Below, piece after piece: positions 12,554 through 24,996 of a stretch of 64,000 bases of DNA (position 1 is the first letter of the stretch; every line of letters begins with the position of its first letter). Both the position numbers and the translations under genes were made by a program. Source of the DNA: Verpa conica (lineage: Eukaryota > Ascomycota > Pezizomycetes > Pezizales > Morchellaceae); NCBI GenBank assembly GCA_033030425.1, contig JAUFSD010000006.1, forward strand, positions 310,001 to 374,000, read 5' to 3'. The notes under the pieces were generated by a model. It was not told where the DNA came from. It did not search any database and was given only the letters and a program-made list of their open reading frames with translations.

Positions 12554-15500
12554 TTAATATAACGACATAGTATGTTGTTTGTATGATTAGTTATGTACTT
12601 GAGACCTCTTTCTTTGATGTGAGGATGTGTAATGTTTATATGGGGAAATGTCATATTAGTCAATGAAAAATTAAGTTTTAAATGAAGAGTCCTACCTCAG
12701 ATCAATTGGAATTCAGAAGTGTAATAAGTGGTGGTATCAGGTTTGTGGGAGATATAGGCATAAGCTACTTAAGGCTCGACGTTATAATTAATGAAATAGA
12801 ATAGAAAGGGTAAAAAAAGTCCTAACACGGTGGTCATGTGAGGGAGCTCCTGCAGTTTTATCAAGTTAGGCTAAAGGCCAACATCAAAAGTTGTACACAA
12901 GAGTTAGAACCCGAAGGCCTCCTTGGGCTCGGAGACCCAAATTCTTGTCACCCAATGAGATCAACTAGTTAGGGAACTCGAAACATTTATCCGGAGTATT
13001 AGCATATAAAAACTATACTACATGGTGATAACAACCCCAACTACAACCCGAGCTGAAAAAGATGAACCTCAGTAAGTTTTAAAACCTATAAGCAGTTGTG
13101 TTTCGGAAGCCGGAAAAAAGAGTCGCTTGTCCCCACCATAAATAAACTCCTTCATTTAATTTTTTGTGTAAATATTTAGTTTCATCTCTATATGTCTGAC
13201 GTTATGTCCTCCTTTTTTTTTGCACGCTGTTTCCACTCTTTAGCTAGCAAAGAAAATTTACACCCTTATTCGATCAAAATCTTAACATCCGACATGTTTC
13301 ATTGGTCAATCGCCACCCCGATCGATTAATGAGGAAGAAGAAAAAAAGTCACCTCGATCGAAGATCTACCGAGTGATTCCCAGTGACTCAGAAACACCCA
13401 CGTGTCGGCCTCATGAAACTCGAGCCTTACTCTAAATAAGAACCCCCGGCTGGGCATGTTTGTAACTTTTCGAACCTACAGAATATTCCTTAACCCTTGG
13501 TTAAATATGGTGTGCATATGTGTGACATTCTAAAGCACGTGGAAGCACTGTATCCTTCGGCGGCTTCCGCCAATACGGGGTTTCTTCCTCCCCCCGTTGC
13601 TTGTTTCCACCTGCCGTTTTCTCCAATACAGAACATGGCAACTAGGATCAGTTGCCAAAAAGGTGGTCCCTTGGAAGATATACACTATATATTTATATGT
13701 GCATACTATTAGAGGAATATGTACCGTGGATGGGAGTTCTTTGTGTGATGGAACTTGTGGAATATCGAAGTGTCTAGAACTAGCACGAGACTAGACTCTC
13801 TCCCGTACAGTTTATCCCCGTTTCACTCAAATATAGGGTTTCATCTATACAGGCGCGGCCGATATGCTAAAAGGGCACGTGGGAATTCTCTTTGGGTATG
13901 ATGTCAGCCAATCTACACCAGCGAAAAATAAATCATGGGGGGGGGTCAGAGATAACATTTTATCAATCCTTCATGTTTATTCCCAAGAAGAAAATTCTCC
14001 TAATTTTATAAAACATCTACTGGATTTTAGGGATAGAAAACTCGGAAAGGGGGATGTATTCAATTCATAAGCTATCACTCGACCGGCCATGCATATAGGT
14101 ACATGTAGTCAGAATCTATCACCCGGCAGTTAAACCCATCTAACCACTTTTCATGGCAGTCTCCTTCGAGAAGTTGTTTCATATGCATGTCTTATCTCAA
14201 CCAGTGATGGCAAAGTATGAGACTCATTCCGACGATGTCATATCCCGTTTCGTCCCGGGCTCCTCGGAAGTAAGCTTCAAAAATCTAATCTCGCCCAAGA
14301 ACTCAAGTCTGAAACAGATCACGCCTATAAGTGGCAAAGTCTTAATCGCAAGGTTAGGAATAGACTCCCTTTACTAGATCCTACTAGCCCAATACGTTAA
14401 TATCATCCAACGTGGCAAATAGAACAGACGCAGGTCTCGAGATACCTAGCTCCATCGTGTCTCAAGCCAAAGCGCCGAGATCGACGTCCAGCCTTATCCC
14501 CGAACTAGTGATCATGTATGTATGATGAGCATCGACCCGAGAATTTTAGGTCCCGGGTTACTTAATCTTAGTTGAAGAAGAAAAAAGAATATAGTAAGCT
14601 CTGATGTGGCTAAAACAACGTCAGATAAATTACTGATCATCAATACTTACTGTATGATGCCCGGTTGCGAGTGATTTGATGTGACCACTAAAATTCCCAA
14701 ATGAGTGATGACGGTAGTGCTGTCCACACAAGACAAACTCTGTGCATGCTACCTACAGAGGACTTATAGGATATATTAATATACTTTAATAATTAAATAT
14801 TAACGTTAAAAGAATACGAAATGGCTATCATTTACGAATTCAGGTCCCGGTAGCGCCGCTTCTACGGAGAACCACTTACTATTAGTAAAGTCGATACCTT
14901 ATACTACTCTACTATACGTACAAGATAAAGGATACGTCTCTCCCTAGCTCTAGCCTTCATTTCTGAATAAATAACACCTATTGCGGCTCTCTAAGGCGAA
15001 TTCTAAACACTCAGCCGGCAAGTGCATTGCGTCGAAAGACCCCGCAAACCGTGTCCCGGTAACCAATCAACCTCCCGGCTGTGTTCTATAACTACATATA
15101 AGACATAACTATACGGCAAACCGAAGCAAACCGGTCAAACCTTTTAAAAGTTGGTCATGCAGTGTCGGAGTTGGTTGATATCATATCCCACAGTTGGCCC
15201 ATGATAAGGAGAAAGACATGCTCCCGAACATTCGGGATAGGTACATCATATATATAGCTATATTAGAACCAAAAGTATCTAAGTTTCGTCGCCGGTCTCT
15301 CTGCCCGCATTACCGGGGAGCCCAGTTGTTACTATTATAATTTCAAAATACTTATAGAAAGGCGGCAAGGGCAAGCGGATCAACCCGGAGGTAGATTAGT
15401 AAACATTGGGGGGGGGGGGGGGAGAATATGCACTTCCCCGGTGGGAATAAGGCTGGACCCCCTCTGCAAACCTCACCTCACTCGCCTGGCGGCCTCAACA

Positions 15501-16680
15501 TTCCCGTCACGCAATTAATACAGTTAGTATTAAATCACGATACACGCGATTGCGCCTCTCCCAAAATCGGAAGCGTCCAGCATAGCCCCACAGAAGGATT
15601 TCTAAAGTACTTTATCTACCGGTAACCAGGTATGTACATGTAGACTTCACCAAAAGAAAAAATTAAATGAAAATAAAATAAATTAAATTCCTACATCAGT
15701 TTTTTACATTCCGAGAGTACAAGTTTAAAAAAAAAAATAACTTCCATGTGGGCGTTATAGCTTATAGAATAGAAACCCCAATACACTTCCAGGGATGTAG
15801 GCTCCCCCAGGTTTGAAGTATCAAACTGATACCTATCGCTACACCCACTGCATTCCGTATAGCCGAGGAACACCCCCCCTCCCCTCAATAATCAATCGTA
15901 GATCTCCTTAAAAGGCGTGAGCGGTAGATGTAAGGTATCTCCGGAAGTCCAGACATCGGACCTTCTAGATGGGTGGTACGTGCAGACCCTGACGGACTGT
16001 TGCATAGTTCCTGTACTGCAAACTCCCGTCTTATGCAACGAGAATTACTCGAGGTAAGCAGGCAGGCAGGCAGGCAGGTAGGTATTTACATGTAGGCAAG
16101 AAGGACCTAAGCATGTAAATGCAAAGCTGCACATGTGCTATGTCAGAGCTAGTCCTCAAAAGCTGCTGTCATCAGAATATATTTCCAGATTCTTCTTGCT
16201 TGCCATGATTATGTACATAAAGTACATGGAAAGTGCATACAAACATGCGTTATGTCTACTGAGCTTGATCGATCGCTAGTAGACAAAGGTATTAAAAACA
16301 TATACAAAAAACCCGCTACGCGGCAAATAAGGCTATGATGACCCGAGCGGGTTACAAGAAACCATCAGCATACGTTTGTGTATCTCAATGAGGGGAAGAG
16401 GCCCGGAATCGCCGTCGTCGTGCGCCTAGCTAGTGAGGGGTAAGGACGATACCAAGGTAAACGCCCACAAAAACCTCGTCTTGGAATTTTTTTTCCAAGT
16501 CAAACTAAAAAAGAGCAAAGTGTACTATGTATATATGTATGTACATATATGCGAGAAAGAAAGTAGCCTGCCAGAGAACATGTCAGACTCGCAGTACCCC
16601 GAGCTGTCAGCCTTCAAAACCGTTTCTTCAAGGCGGCTGTCAGCGACGAAGATCAAACATTTGCCCAGCGTGAGAAAAAC
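12554..16680. other. Gene-poor AT-rich region
   Basis: About 4.1 kb without a supported gene. Open frames are short and unconserved in appearance. It holds a run of 14 G at about 15409-15422 and a GGCA microsatellite near 16.06 kb. No transposase-like motif or clear inverted repeats were found. The stretch from 16430 to 16680 is probably promoter and leader of the acetyltransferase gene. Confidence 0.5.
16057..16080. repeat. (GGCA)n microsatellite
   Basis: Five to six tandem GGCA units, then a degenerate GGTA continuation. Simple repeat in non-coding DNA. Confidence 0.85.
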
Positions 16681-17409
16681 ATGGCATCAGCCTCAGCGAG
16701 AAGGGCTGTTGTGCGACCTTATAATCCGAGCACGGACTTTGAGGATGTCGTAAAGATCGTAACATTAACCCCCTCTCCCCTTTCTCAGGAGTAATATGAT
16801 GCTAAGAAGCTAACAGCTAATACTTTGCTCCAGTGCGAGGTCACAGCGCACCCGTCCCTCCAGTCCATCGTTGATATTATCCCGTACATATACGCCATAC
16901 CGTATGTTAAACTCGAATCTGAAACGGCCTTCGTCCTCGATGCCGGCAGTTCACAAGATGGTGGAGACAAGACGACCCCAAATGTAAATGTAGTAGGATA
17001 CATCATCGGCACACCAAACACGCAATCATTCGTAGACCGTTATCGAGCAGAATACCTTGCCTCTACGGAACTCCCCGCGAGTTCTTCAGAGAGCGAGCTC
17101 AGGGAAACGTTCGTTAACATTTTCAATTCTCCAGAGGGGATGTTGCACGGCTCGCATCCATCGTTCCTGGCTTCTTTTCCCGCCCACCTCCACATTGACA
17201 TTCTTCCGTCGCATCAGAAGCAAGGTTATGGGTCTATTCTTATGTCACAATTTCTATCTTGTCTGAAAAATCGGGGGGTTAAGGGTGTTCACTTAGGCAT
17301 GGGAGCGGATAATACCCCAGCGGGCAGGTTCTATGAACAGCATGGATTCGTGGAGTCCGCAGATATTAAAATGGACGGTACAACCTGGATGGTCAAGGGG
17401 CTGGAATAG
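16681..17409 (+). CDS. GNAT-family N-acetyltransferase
   Basis: Two exons (16681-16758, 16834-17409) join in phase 0 across a 75-nt intron with a GCTAACAGCTAAT branch region and give 217 residues. The C-terminal half carries the GNAT acetyl-CoA pocket: 'HIDILPSHQKQGYGS' contains the Q-x-x-G-x-G loop (motif A), and 'ADNTPAGRFYEQHGF' is the usual motif B. It should transfer an acetyl group from acetyl-CoA to an amine; the substrate cannot be told from sequence. No signal peptide is seen, so it is probably cytosolic. An upstream ATG at 16579 opens a different frame that stops at 16753. The ATG at 16681 is preferred because it alone leads through a consensus GT donor into the conserved domain. 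Confidence 0.88.
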
Positions 17410-20400
17410 TTCGATCTACCCAGGTAGGCGGGAATTGGAGGACTGGTATGGTGGTACTCTAGGCCAGGACGAGATGGGGGTAGATTAAAGTTGTTTCAAA
17501 TGGCCCATTACATCTCATAGGCTACGGTTTTAGTAGGAGTAGGGGCCGTAGGGCAAATATTATATCAGGAGATATGTAAGAATCTCGCGAGAATTAGTTA
17601 AGACCGATCAGAAGAACACATGATTTATTCATCTATCCCATTGAGTTAGCAGATAGGATATCACAAGAACATGAGATGACCAACAAAAACCACCCAGCAA
17701 CAGAGAACTCTTATCGTAACTAATAGCCCCCACTTGGTGATGGCTATCCACACGGGATGGGTAAAGTACCAAATCATCCCATTCCCTATTCTATTTCTTG
17801 GGGGAAAAGAAGGCGAGAGGGAAAAAAAAAACCGAAACACACAAACCCAACCAACAACCTAAACCATAGGGAAAACCGGCAACGTACAAATTAGTAAAAG
17901 CCGGAATCACAACATCTCGGTACAAATTTGGTATAGGATCTTCGGCGCACCGACCCATGGGTGAAACACCCGAAGCGAGGGTTTGGGTACCCAGGAATGG
18001 TCTTGGGAGTGGACGCCCTAGACACTTGTCTGGGAGATTGGCGTGACATTATTATCATCTTTTCTCTTTCAAAGGCGTGACTGACTCGGCATGAGCAAGT
18101 TTCCAAAGGACCGTTTTGAGATGTTGAATCTCGGGGAACCGCAGTGTTGGGCTAGAAGATGAATTTATTAATACCCGCTGGTTGCGCTTGTGAGTTTCGT
18201 CTTATTGATGCTTTGTCGATGCTTTAAGCATGTCACTTTTCCTTGAGTTATACTTACGAGATGAGAAAGACAACTCAGCCAAGAGTTAAAAAAAAAAACT
18301 CCCTATGATGCTTTTTCCACGAGTTCGTATGTACCCCCCCAACGGAGCAAAGGAGAAGGGACATGAGAGTCGCCGTTATATTGTGTTGTATACAGACTCT
18401 CTTTGCATTCTCAGGATTCGTCAGCCAAGTACAGTAAACGCAGCCGCAAGCGATCCGCATCCGAGAAGACTCCAATACAGGAGGTTCTGGTACCTGGCTC
18501 CATTCCTGCAACCAAGATGATGGTAACTCTCTACATTTGAGACCTACATTATGAGGTCATTACCAAGGTACCATAGGATATGATATATCGGAAGCGAGTG
18601 AATACGGTCGCGCAGAACAAAATGATGTGGCGCCGGTGATGCCCTAGATTCTCGGACATACAGTACCGAGAAGAACTTCCGATGCTGGGGGCCTGATTAT
18701 GTAGAACTGTGATCGTGACCTGTGAGACATAGTTATTGCCGGAATTGTGTAGATGGTATTTTAGCGCCTATACCAAAACCTTAGCCTCTGTGTTCATGAG
18801 AATCTAAACAACGGAAGCAAGTGCACTTTCTCCACCGTACATTCTTGCTGCTTGGCCACTAAGCTACCGGTACCATTCCAATGATGTGATAGGAGCTTCT
18901 ATAGGTAGTAATTTTCGTGTCACTGCATCAGGTTACAGGTACCGGTAGGTATTGAGTGGTAGGAAGACAAACGAGGGAATATTATTATTAAGATGCCCTA
19001 TTTAAGCTTCCACCAATCAAGGACACAGTTTCGAAAACAAGAGATAAATCAGGTAAGCTAAATGGTAGCTTACAGCCTCAACAGATCAGAAGCATGATCA
19101 TGAGGGGTGCTTGCCGCGATGATCCGCAGAAGCGCTGACTCAAGAAAGTACTGTGCTTCCGAATAGGTGGTGAGATGATGACCGCCTCACGGTAGTCGGG
19201 CTAAGCTGTTCGCGATATAGATGTCGGTGGGAATAATAAAGTATACAGAATTCTCTCGTACGTCACTTCGCTTTTGCATGCATAATACGCACAGCGTTTC
19301 TTTTGTGTGTGGACTGTGGAGAAACGTTTCACTTCTCGTCGTAGGTAGACAGACACGTGCAACCGGAGGTATATTACTCGAAAGTATCTTTTTTCCTCTT
19401 TATTTTTTAGAAAGATAGGGTTCTTGTTCCCCGGCAGAGGAGATGGCACAAGAAGAAGAAAAGAAAAATGATATATTCGGAATGGGGATGGTAAGAACAC
19501 AGGAGACGAGAGTATCTCGATGGCTGCTATGCGGGGGGGGCAGACAGAGCTTATTCCCTCAAAGCCTGCCCGGGAAGCCGACTTTCGCGACCGTTTTTAT
19601 GCGGAGGATTTTTGTTTCCATATGGTGTTTACCCTCCAGATCGGGCTGGGAAGGCTATCACAAAGGGAATAAAGATGCCCCATCAGGGGACAGTTTTTGT
19701 AGATCTTCCCTTTCAGAGGGGGGAGCTGCAGCGTGGTCTTGCCAAGCCATCATAACCATGCATCGCATAAATCGAGTGAGTGGAGCACAGGGCACAGGCC
19801 TTTGAGCTTGCTACTCTTTTAAAAATTGGTGCAAGCGGTGACTGAAGTAATATGTCTCCACCCCGCTTTCGAGCTTGGGAATGATCGGTAGTATTCCATT
19901 GACCAGGTCTTTGTGATAACTCTGGGGTTGTTTTCCCGCTTCTTCTGTTTCGTGGGATTGTTCTTATATTTATCAAGGGCAACATTGCGGGCTCCTGGCG
20001 GAGACATCACCTTAAGCCGTTGCTGTCACGCTCGGTCCATCTCGGCATTTCACTGAAGAAACTCCTTCCTTGCGGGCAAGCAGTGAGGTGAGGGGGAAGA
20101 AGGAGCAAGGAACAAAAAAGCACGAGATTCAAGCAGTCCCTTCTCATCACGTCCCCTGGCCGCGCTCAGACTGAGAAACATTAATCACTCACCGCACTGG
20201 CGAACCCAGCGTCCATCATCTGTTGATTCCAGCCCGTCATTCTGTCCCAACCAAGCACAGCAGCAACGCGAAGCAGGGTTGCCGCCGGTCTGAAACCACA
20301 GGAAGGACCACAAAGCAACAGATCTTCCAAAGGGGCCACCCGTGACAGAGTGGGAGCAACGAGTATCGTAGGGGCGAGTAGGTAGGTAGCTACATAGGAC

Positions 20401-21078
20401 AGCTTGGGCCCTTTTGGGACCAGGAACTCGAAAACAGCCTGAGGAGGGCAAAGAAGGGAAACACCGACCACCTAAAGAAGAAGAGGTGCTCTACATCTAC
20501 GCCCAGCCCAGCCAGTCCAGTCCAGTCCAGTCCATCCTCACCATCATCTACCACTCATCTCCCCCACCTACTCCCAAGAAGCACAAGGGAAAGCAGAATA
20601 AGAGTAGGAGAGGAAGAGGTGAAGAACAGAGAAGGAGAAGTAGAAGGCAGCAGCTATACATACAGCCTACAGCAGCAGTCTCCAAGTCCATATTTTCCAT
20701 TGTTGGGTCTTGCAGCAGCAGTAACGCAGCATCTACAGATTATTACCCTGTACCTACCTACCATTCTATTCTTGTCCAAGCAGCATAGTAGCTAGATACA
20801 GATACAGATACAGTACAGGTATAGGTACAGCCTGAGAAGAGACAGAAGCAAGAGTCGATTTTTTATCCAACCACAACCACCCAAGCGCCCGGGCTCGACC
20901 AACTTCGCCTGCTCTTCCCCGCGCTACAACCTCTCCGTTTCCTAAATCCATCTCGCCAAATCAGATAATTCCCACCGACGCAGCCCAATTTAAGCCGTCA
21001 GTGGCTTCGTCATATCTATCAACCGCCATCAGTACCTTGACCGAGTGTGAGAGCAGAAAGCTCACGTAAACTGAAAAT
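17410..21078. other. Intergenic and long CDC24 promoter/leader
   Basis: No supported gene in the first 2.5 kb: short frames without motifs. From about 20.4 kb on the DNA becomes purine/pyrimidine tract-rich, with CCAGT repeats (20512-20533), GATACA repeats near 20.8 kb and CT-rich blocks. That is common in promoters and leaders of highly regulated ascomycete genes. It most likely belongs to CDC24. Confidence 0.5.
20512..20533. repeat. (CCAGT)n short tandem repeat
   Basis: Four tandem CCAGT units in the presumed CDC24 leader. Confidence 0.8.
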
Positions 21079-24000
21079 ATGTACGCCGATGCGGCGGTGG
21101 TGAGTTTCTCCTTGTTCTCTTTCTGGTTGGGCCCCGTCCGTTGCAGGAGTCAAGCCCCCTACAGCACCACCTCCACCACCCCCCGACAGTACGCTGCTAC
21201 CCACCACGCATCCCCCACCTTCCCTCTCCCTCTAATACCGCACCTACTCTATCCCTAACACGGTTCCTTCTCGAACTTCTCTTATCTCCTTTTTCTCCTC
21301 TCCCCCCCCCATTTCCCGTGCCCACCTACGTACCACCCATCATCCACACGCGCGCATACGCACACATATACATACATTCCCGCGTCGCCTCAAATCGATG
21401 CAAAAATAGCAAAAACGCAAAGTGGTCCTTCTGTACGAAATCAACAAGATACCCCCCTCTCCCCATTCGCGCCAGAATCAAGGATCAAATTTCCACATCG
21501 CGTACTAGCTTCAAACCGTCAAACTGACTTCTACTTCCACTCTCCAGTTCGCTTCTGCGAGGCTCAAGCCTGCCAGGACACGGTTGATGACTGTGGAAAT
21601 TGAACAGTCCGCCCTACTCCGAGCTCAGACTGCCCCGGCTGCAATGAATGGTGCCATCCACGTCCCAATAGGAACCCCATCAATTGTTTCGTCCTCGTCG
21701 TTGTCGATTGCCAACGGAACAGCTGGCATGACGTCTCCTACCTCCTCCAACCTCTCAACACCCATCGGCAATGACTCGCTCATCAACAGGAAAGCAGATC
21801 CTGCTCAGGGGCTCTATCAGACTTGTGTAGCTCTACGGGAAAGATTGCTCCTCGTCCCGGACTTTGAGCAGTTCTTGGAGCCCATTCCGGGAACGCTGGA
21901 GGATCCGGTCACCCAGCTTTGGAGATGCTTTCGGATGGGTTCGAGTCTTTGTGTATTGTTTAATGCAGTTAGGCCGGTACAGCTCATTGAAGATGAACGA
22001 CTGAGACCCGACCTTGGAAGTTCAAACGACATGAAAGCTGCGACTTATCACTTTCTGCAGGGAATCAAGAAGGAGCTTGGGATTAGCGGGGAGGACTCCT
22101 TTATGATTCACAACCTGTATTCTGACGATACGAATGGCTTTGTCAAGGTGAGTCGATTTGTCTTGTGGACAAAAAATTCTACGATATTCTAGGGGAATCT
22201 TCGATAGCAGTTCCCTACAGTCGAATTCATCTTTGGACGAGGCTAAATATTCATAACAATAAGGTGACCAGAACCGTCAGTAAAATACTGGATGTTTTGA
22301 AGCAGCGAAACCTCCTTCTCCACAAAGGTCCCAGTGATAACCGGAGTTCATCTGAGCGAAAGCCGCTGGACAATCGTGCTCGTGTTGTACAGGAGCTAGT
22401 AGACACAGAGCGCAAATACGTACAGGACCTGGAGACTTTGCAAGAGTACATGAGGGAATTGGAAGCGGATGAGGTTCTTGGGAAGGATTTGATCCACATT
22501 TTGTTTGCGAATTTGAACGGATTGGTGGATTTTCAGCGGAGGTTTTTGATCAGGGTAGAAACGCAAAACGACCTGCCGTTTGAGAAGCAAAATTGGGGAA
22601 CACTGTTCGTGGAATACGTAAGTTTTGCCTGGAGAACTCTGAGAATGAGCTCGCCTCTGAATTTGTTTATCGCAGTGCCGAGAACCCGAAGAGCGGATCC
22701 AGCAAAACGGAGACCCAATCGGAAGACCAGCATACCAGGAAACCTTTGCGATTTACCAGCCTTATGCCTCGAACTTTAAGAATGCCCAAGACCTGGCTAT
22801 GGAAGAGAAGACGAAGCTGGAGAGGAAACCACATCCTGTATACCAGCAACTCAATGCATTCCTCATTAAGCCTATTCAAAGAGTGACGAAGTATCCACTT
22901 CTCTTGCGAGTATGTCAACCAATCGGAGAGTATTTCAGAGAAAGAAGGTCTAACAATTTACTACAGGACTTGATTAAACAAACTGACCCAATTGAAGCCG
23001 AAGATCAGAAGCTTCAACTGGGCTTAGAAGCTATTGAGGAAATCAATCGAAAAATTAATGAAGCCATCAGGAAGGCTGAGAATCTTGAGAGCGTAAAGGA
23101 TCTGGAGGGGCGAGTTGAAGATTGGAAGGGGCATAAGCTGGAGCATTTTGGCGAACTTTTACTACACGGGCAATTTTCAGTGATTAAGGGTGATCAGAAG
23201 GGTGATGTTGAGAGGGAGGTTTGTTGCCTAAATGCCTGTAGAGTTGTCTTCTAAACTAATATTTTTAGTATTATATCTATCTGTTCGAGCGAATATTGTT
23301 GTGCTGTAAGGAGGTAGGGACAGGTAAGAAACAGAAGCAAGCTATGATGGCAAGACCAAAGCCTGGGAAAAAGAAGTCTATGTTACAACTGAAAGGTCGG
23401 ATATTTATGCAGAATGTGACGGATGTAATCTCGTTGGCGAGGGGCGGTACGTGTTTGTCTCCCTCTCCCTCTCCATTGTTGTTTCTGTGTACCTAGAACT
23501 CAGATTTGACTCCATATACAGGGTCATACACACTGCAGATCTTTTGGAAAGGCGATCCTGGAGTGGAGAACTTTATAATCAAACATACGAATGAAGAGAG
23601 GCTCGACCAATGGAGTAAGGCACTTGAAAAACAACGAGAGATATTCAGCAGGGCAGGAACACCAGGTAGTCGTGGAGGCGCTAGAACAAGTGGAGGGGGA
23701 CGGTCAACAGCAGCTACAGAGTTTGCCTGGATGGTCAATGCTGATCCTGCCGACCAAGTACAAGCTACCGAACTTTCAGAGGATGATGAGGATGAAGTAG
23801 AAGAAATTGCTGAAACACCGATGCCAAATGGTCTACATTCTGGTTTCAACTTACCTCGAAATACTTCTAGTGCAAGCATTCGATCTAGGTCTGCCACAAA
23901 TGAAAGTATACAACATCAACAGCAAATGCAGCAGCAAATGCAGCAACAGCTACAATTACAGCAACACCAGCACCAGCTACATCAGACACCACCACCATTA

Positions 24001-24996
24001 GGCGCACTTCCTGGAACGTATGCGCGACCTAATCAGCAGAGGTACCCGAATTCAGCTACAGCCCCCTCTCAACCACCGCTTACATTGGTTACCGGTGTTA
24101 GTCCTATGACACAGGCGGTTCACGACGCCTCCTATTTTTCTCCTGTATCAGAAACCCCCATGACCACTCGAGCAAGCTCTTCATCGAACCAATTTCCATT
24201 CCCTAGGACATCAACACCAGGGTATGCTGACGAAAACCGCCGATTCACACCACCAAGCGGCTTCACACCACCAAATATGTCAAGGTCGACATCGAGGGAG
24301 GGTGCTGCGATTGCTGCTAGTCAAGCTCAATTTGCCCATCACCATCAAGTACAAGCAAATAGCCGCTTACAACGACCGTCATTGCCGGGAATGGCCCCCC
24401 CACCTGCAGGCACCCTCCAACAAAATAGGATGCGGTCTGCAAGCAGCCCGAACATCCACCATCTTCCCAGTCAAGCACAGCTTGCCCGGTCGCCGGGTGG
24501 GGTAATTCCGCCTATGCCGACAGTACCTTCAGGTTACGTTGCATATAGCGGTGGTCCTGCAGTGATAAACCGGAGCCAGAACAACTCGCCTACATCACCA
24601 AACTTACCTACACAAGGGGCAACAGGAAGGAGCGGCTCGCCGGCTATTCAAGAAAACGGGCTGAAAGTTAACGGCACAAACGGGATGTCTTCACAGCCTC
24701 AAGTCAAGCTAAAGGTCAATTATGGAAATGACAAGTTTGTCATTATTGTACCATACAACATTGCATACCTCCAGCTAATGGACCGGATTGAACGAAAAGT
24801 CAAGATTTGTGGTGCTACTGGTATTGAGCTACCTGTCAATCCCATTAAGATTAGATACCAAGACGAAGATGGTGACTATATCTCAATGAACTCGGATGAC
24901 GATGTGCAGATGGCCTTCGATGTGTCAGGTGAACCTGGGAAGAACGATAATGGTTCTGGGGTAACGGGCGTGGTCACTCTTTACGTGTCGTCCTAA
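21079..24996 (+). CDS. cdc24: Cdc24-type Rho guanine-nucleotide exchange factor
   Basis: Seven exons (21079-21099, 21548-22147, 22264-22617, 22676-22909, 22967-23218, 23269-23446, 23522-24996) give 1037 residues in continuous phase. This is the exchange factor that activates the polarity GTPase Cdc42 (and Rac) at growth sites. Domains in order: a Ser/Thr-rich N-terminus; the CDC24 calponin-homology domain (about 93-225); the DH catalytic domain (about 250-445, with 'IKPIQRVTKYPLLL', a hallmark DH helix); a PH domain (about 455-600); a long Pro/Ser/Gln-rich linker with a polyQ tract near 680-700; and a C-terminal PB1 domain (about 945-1037, with 'DEDGDYISMNSDDD', the acidic OPCA-type motif) that binds the Bem1-type scaffold. 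The first exon is only seven codons before a 448-nt intron. If that is wrong, the ATG at 21587 would start a protein 20 residues shorter. Confidence 0.95.
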
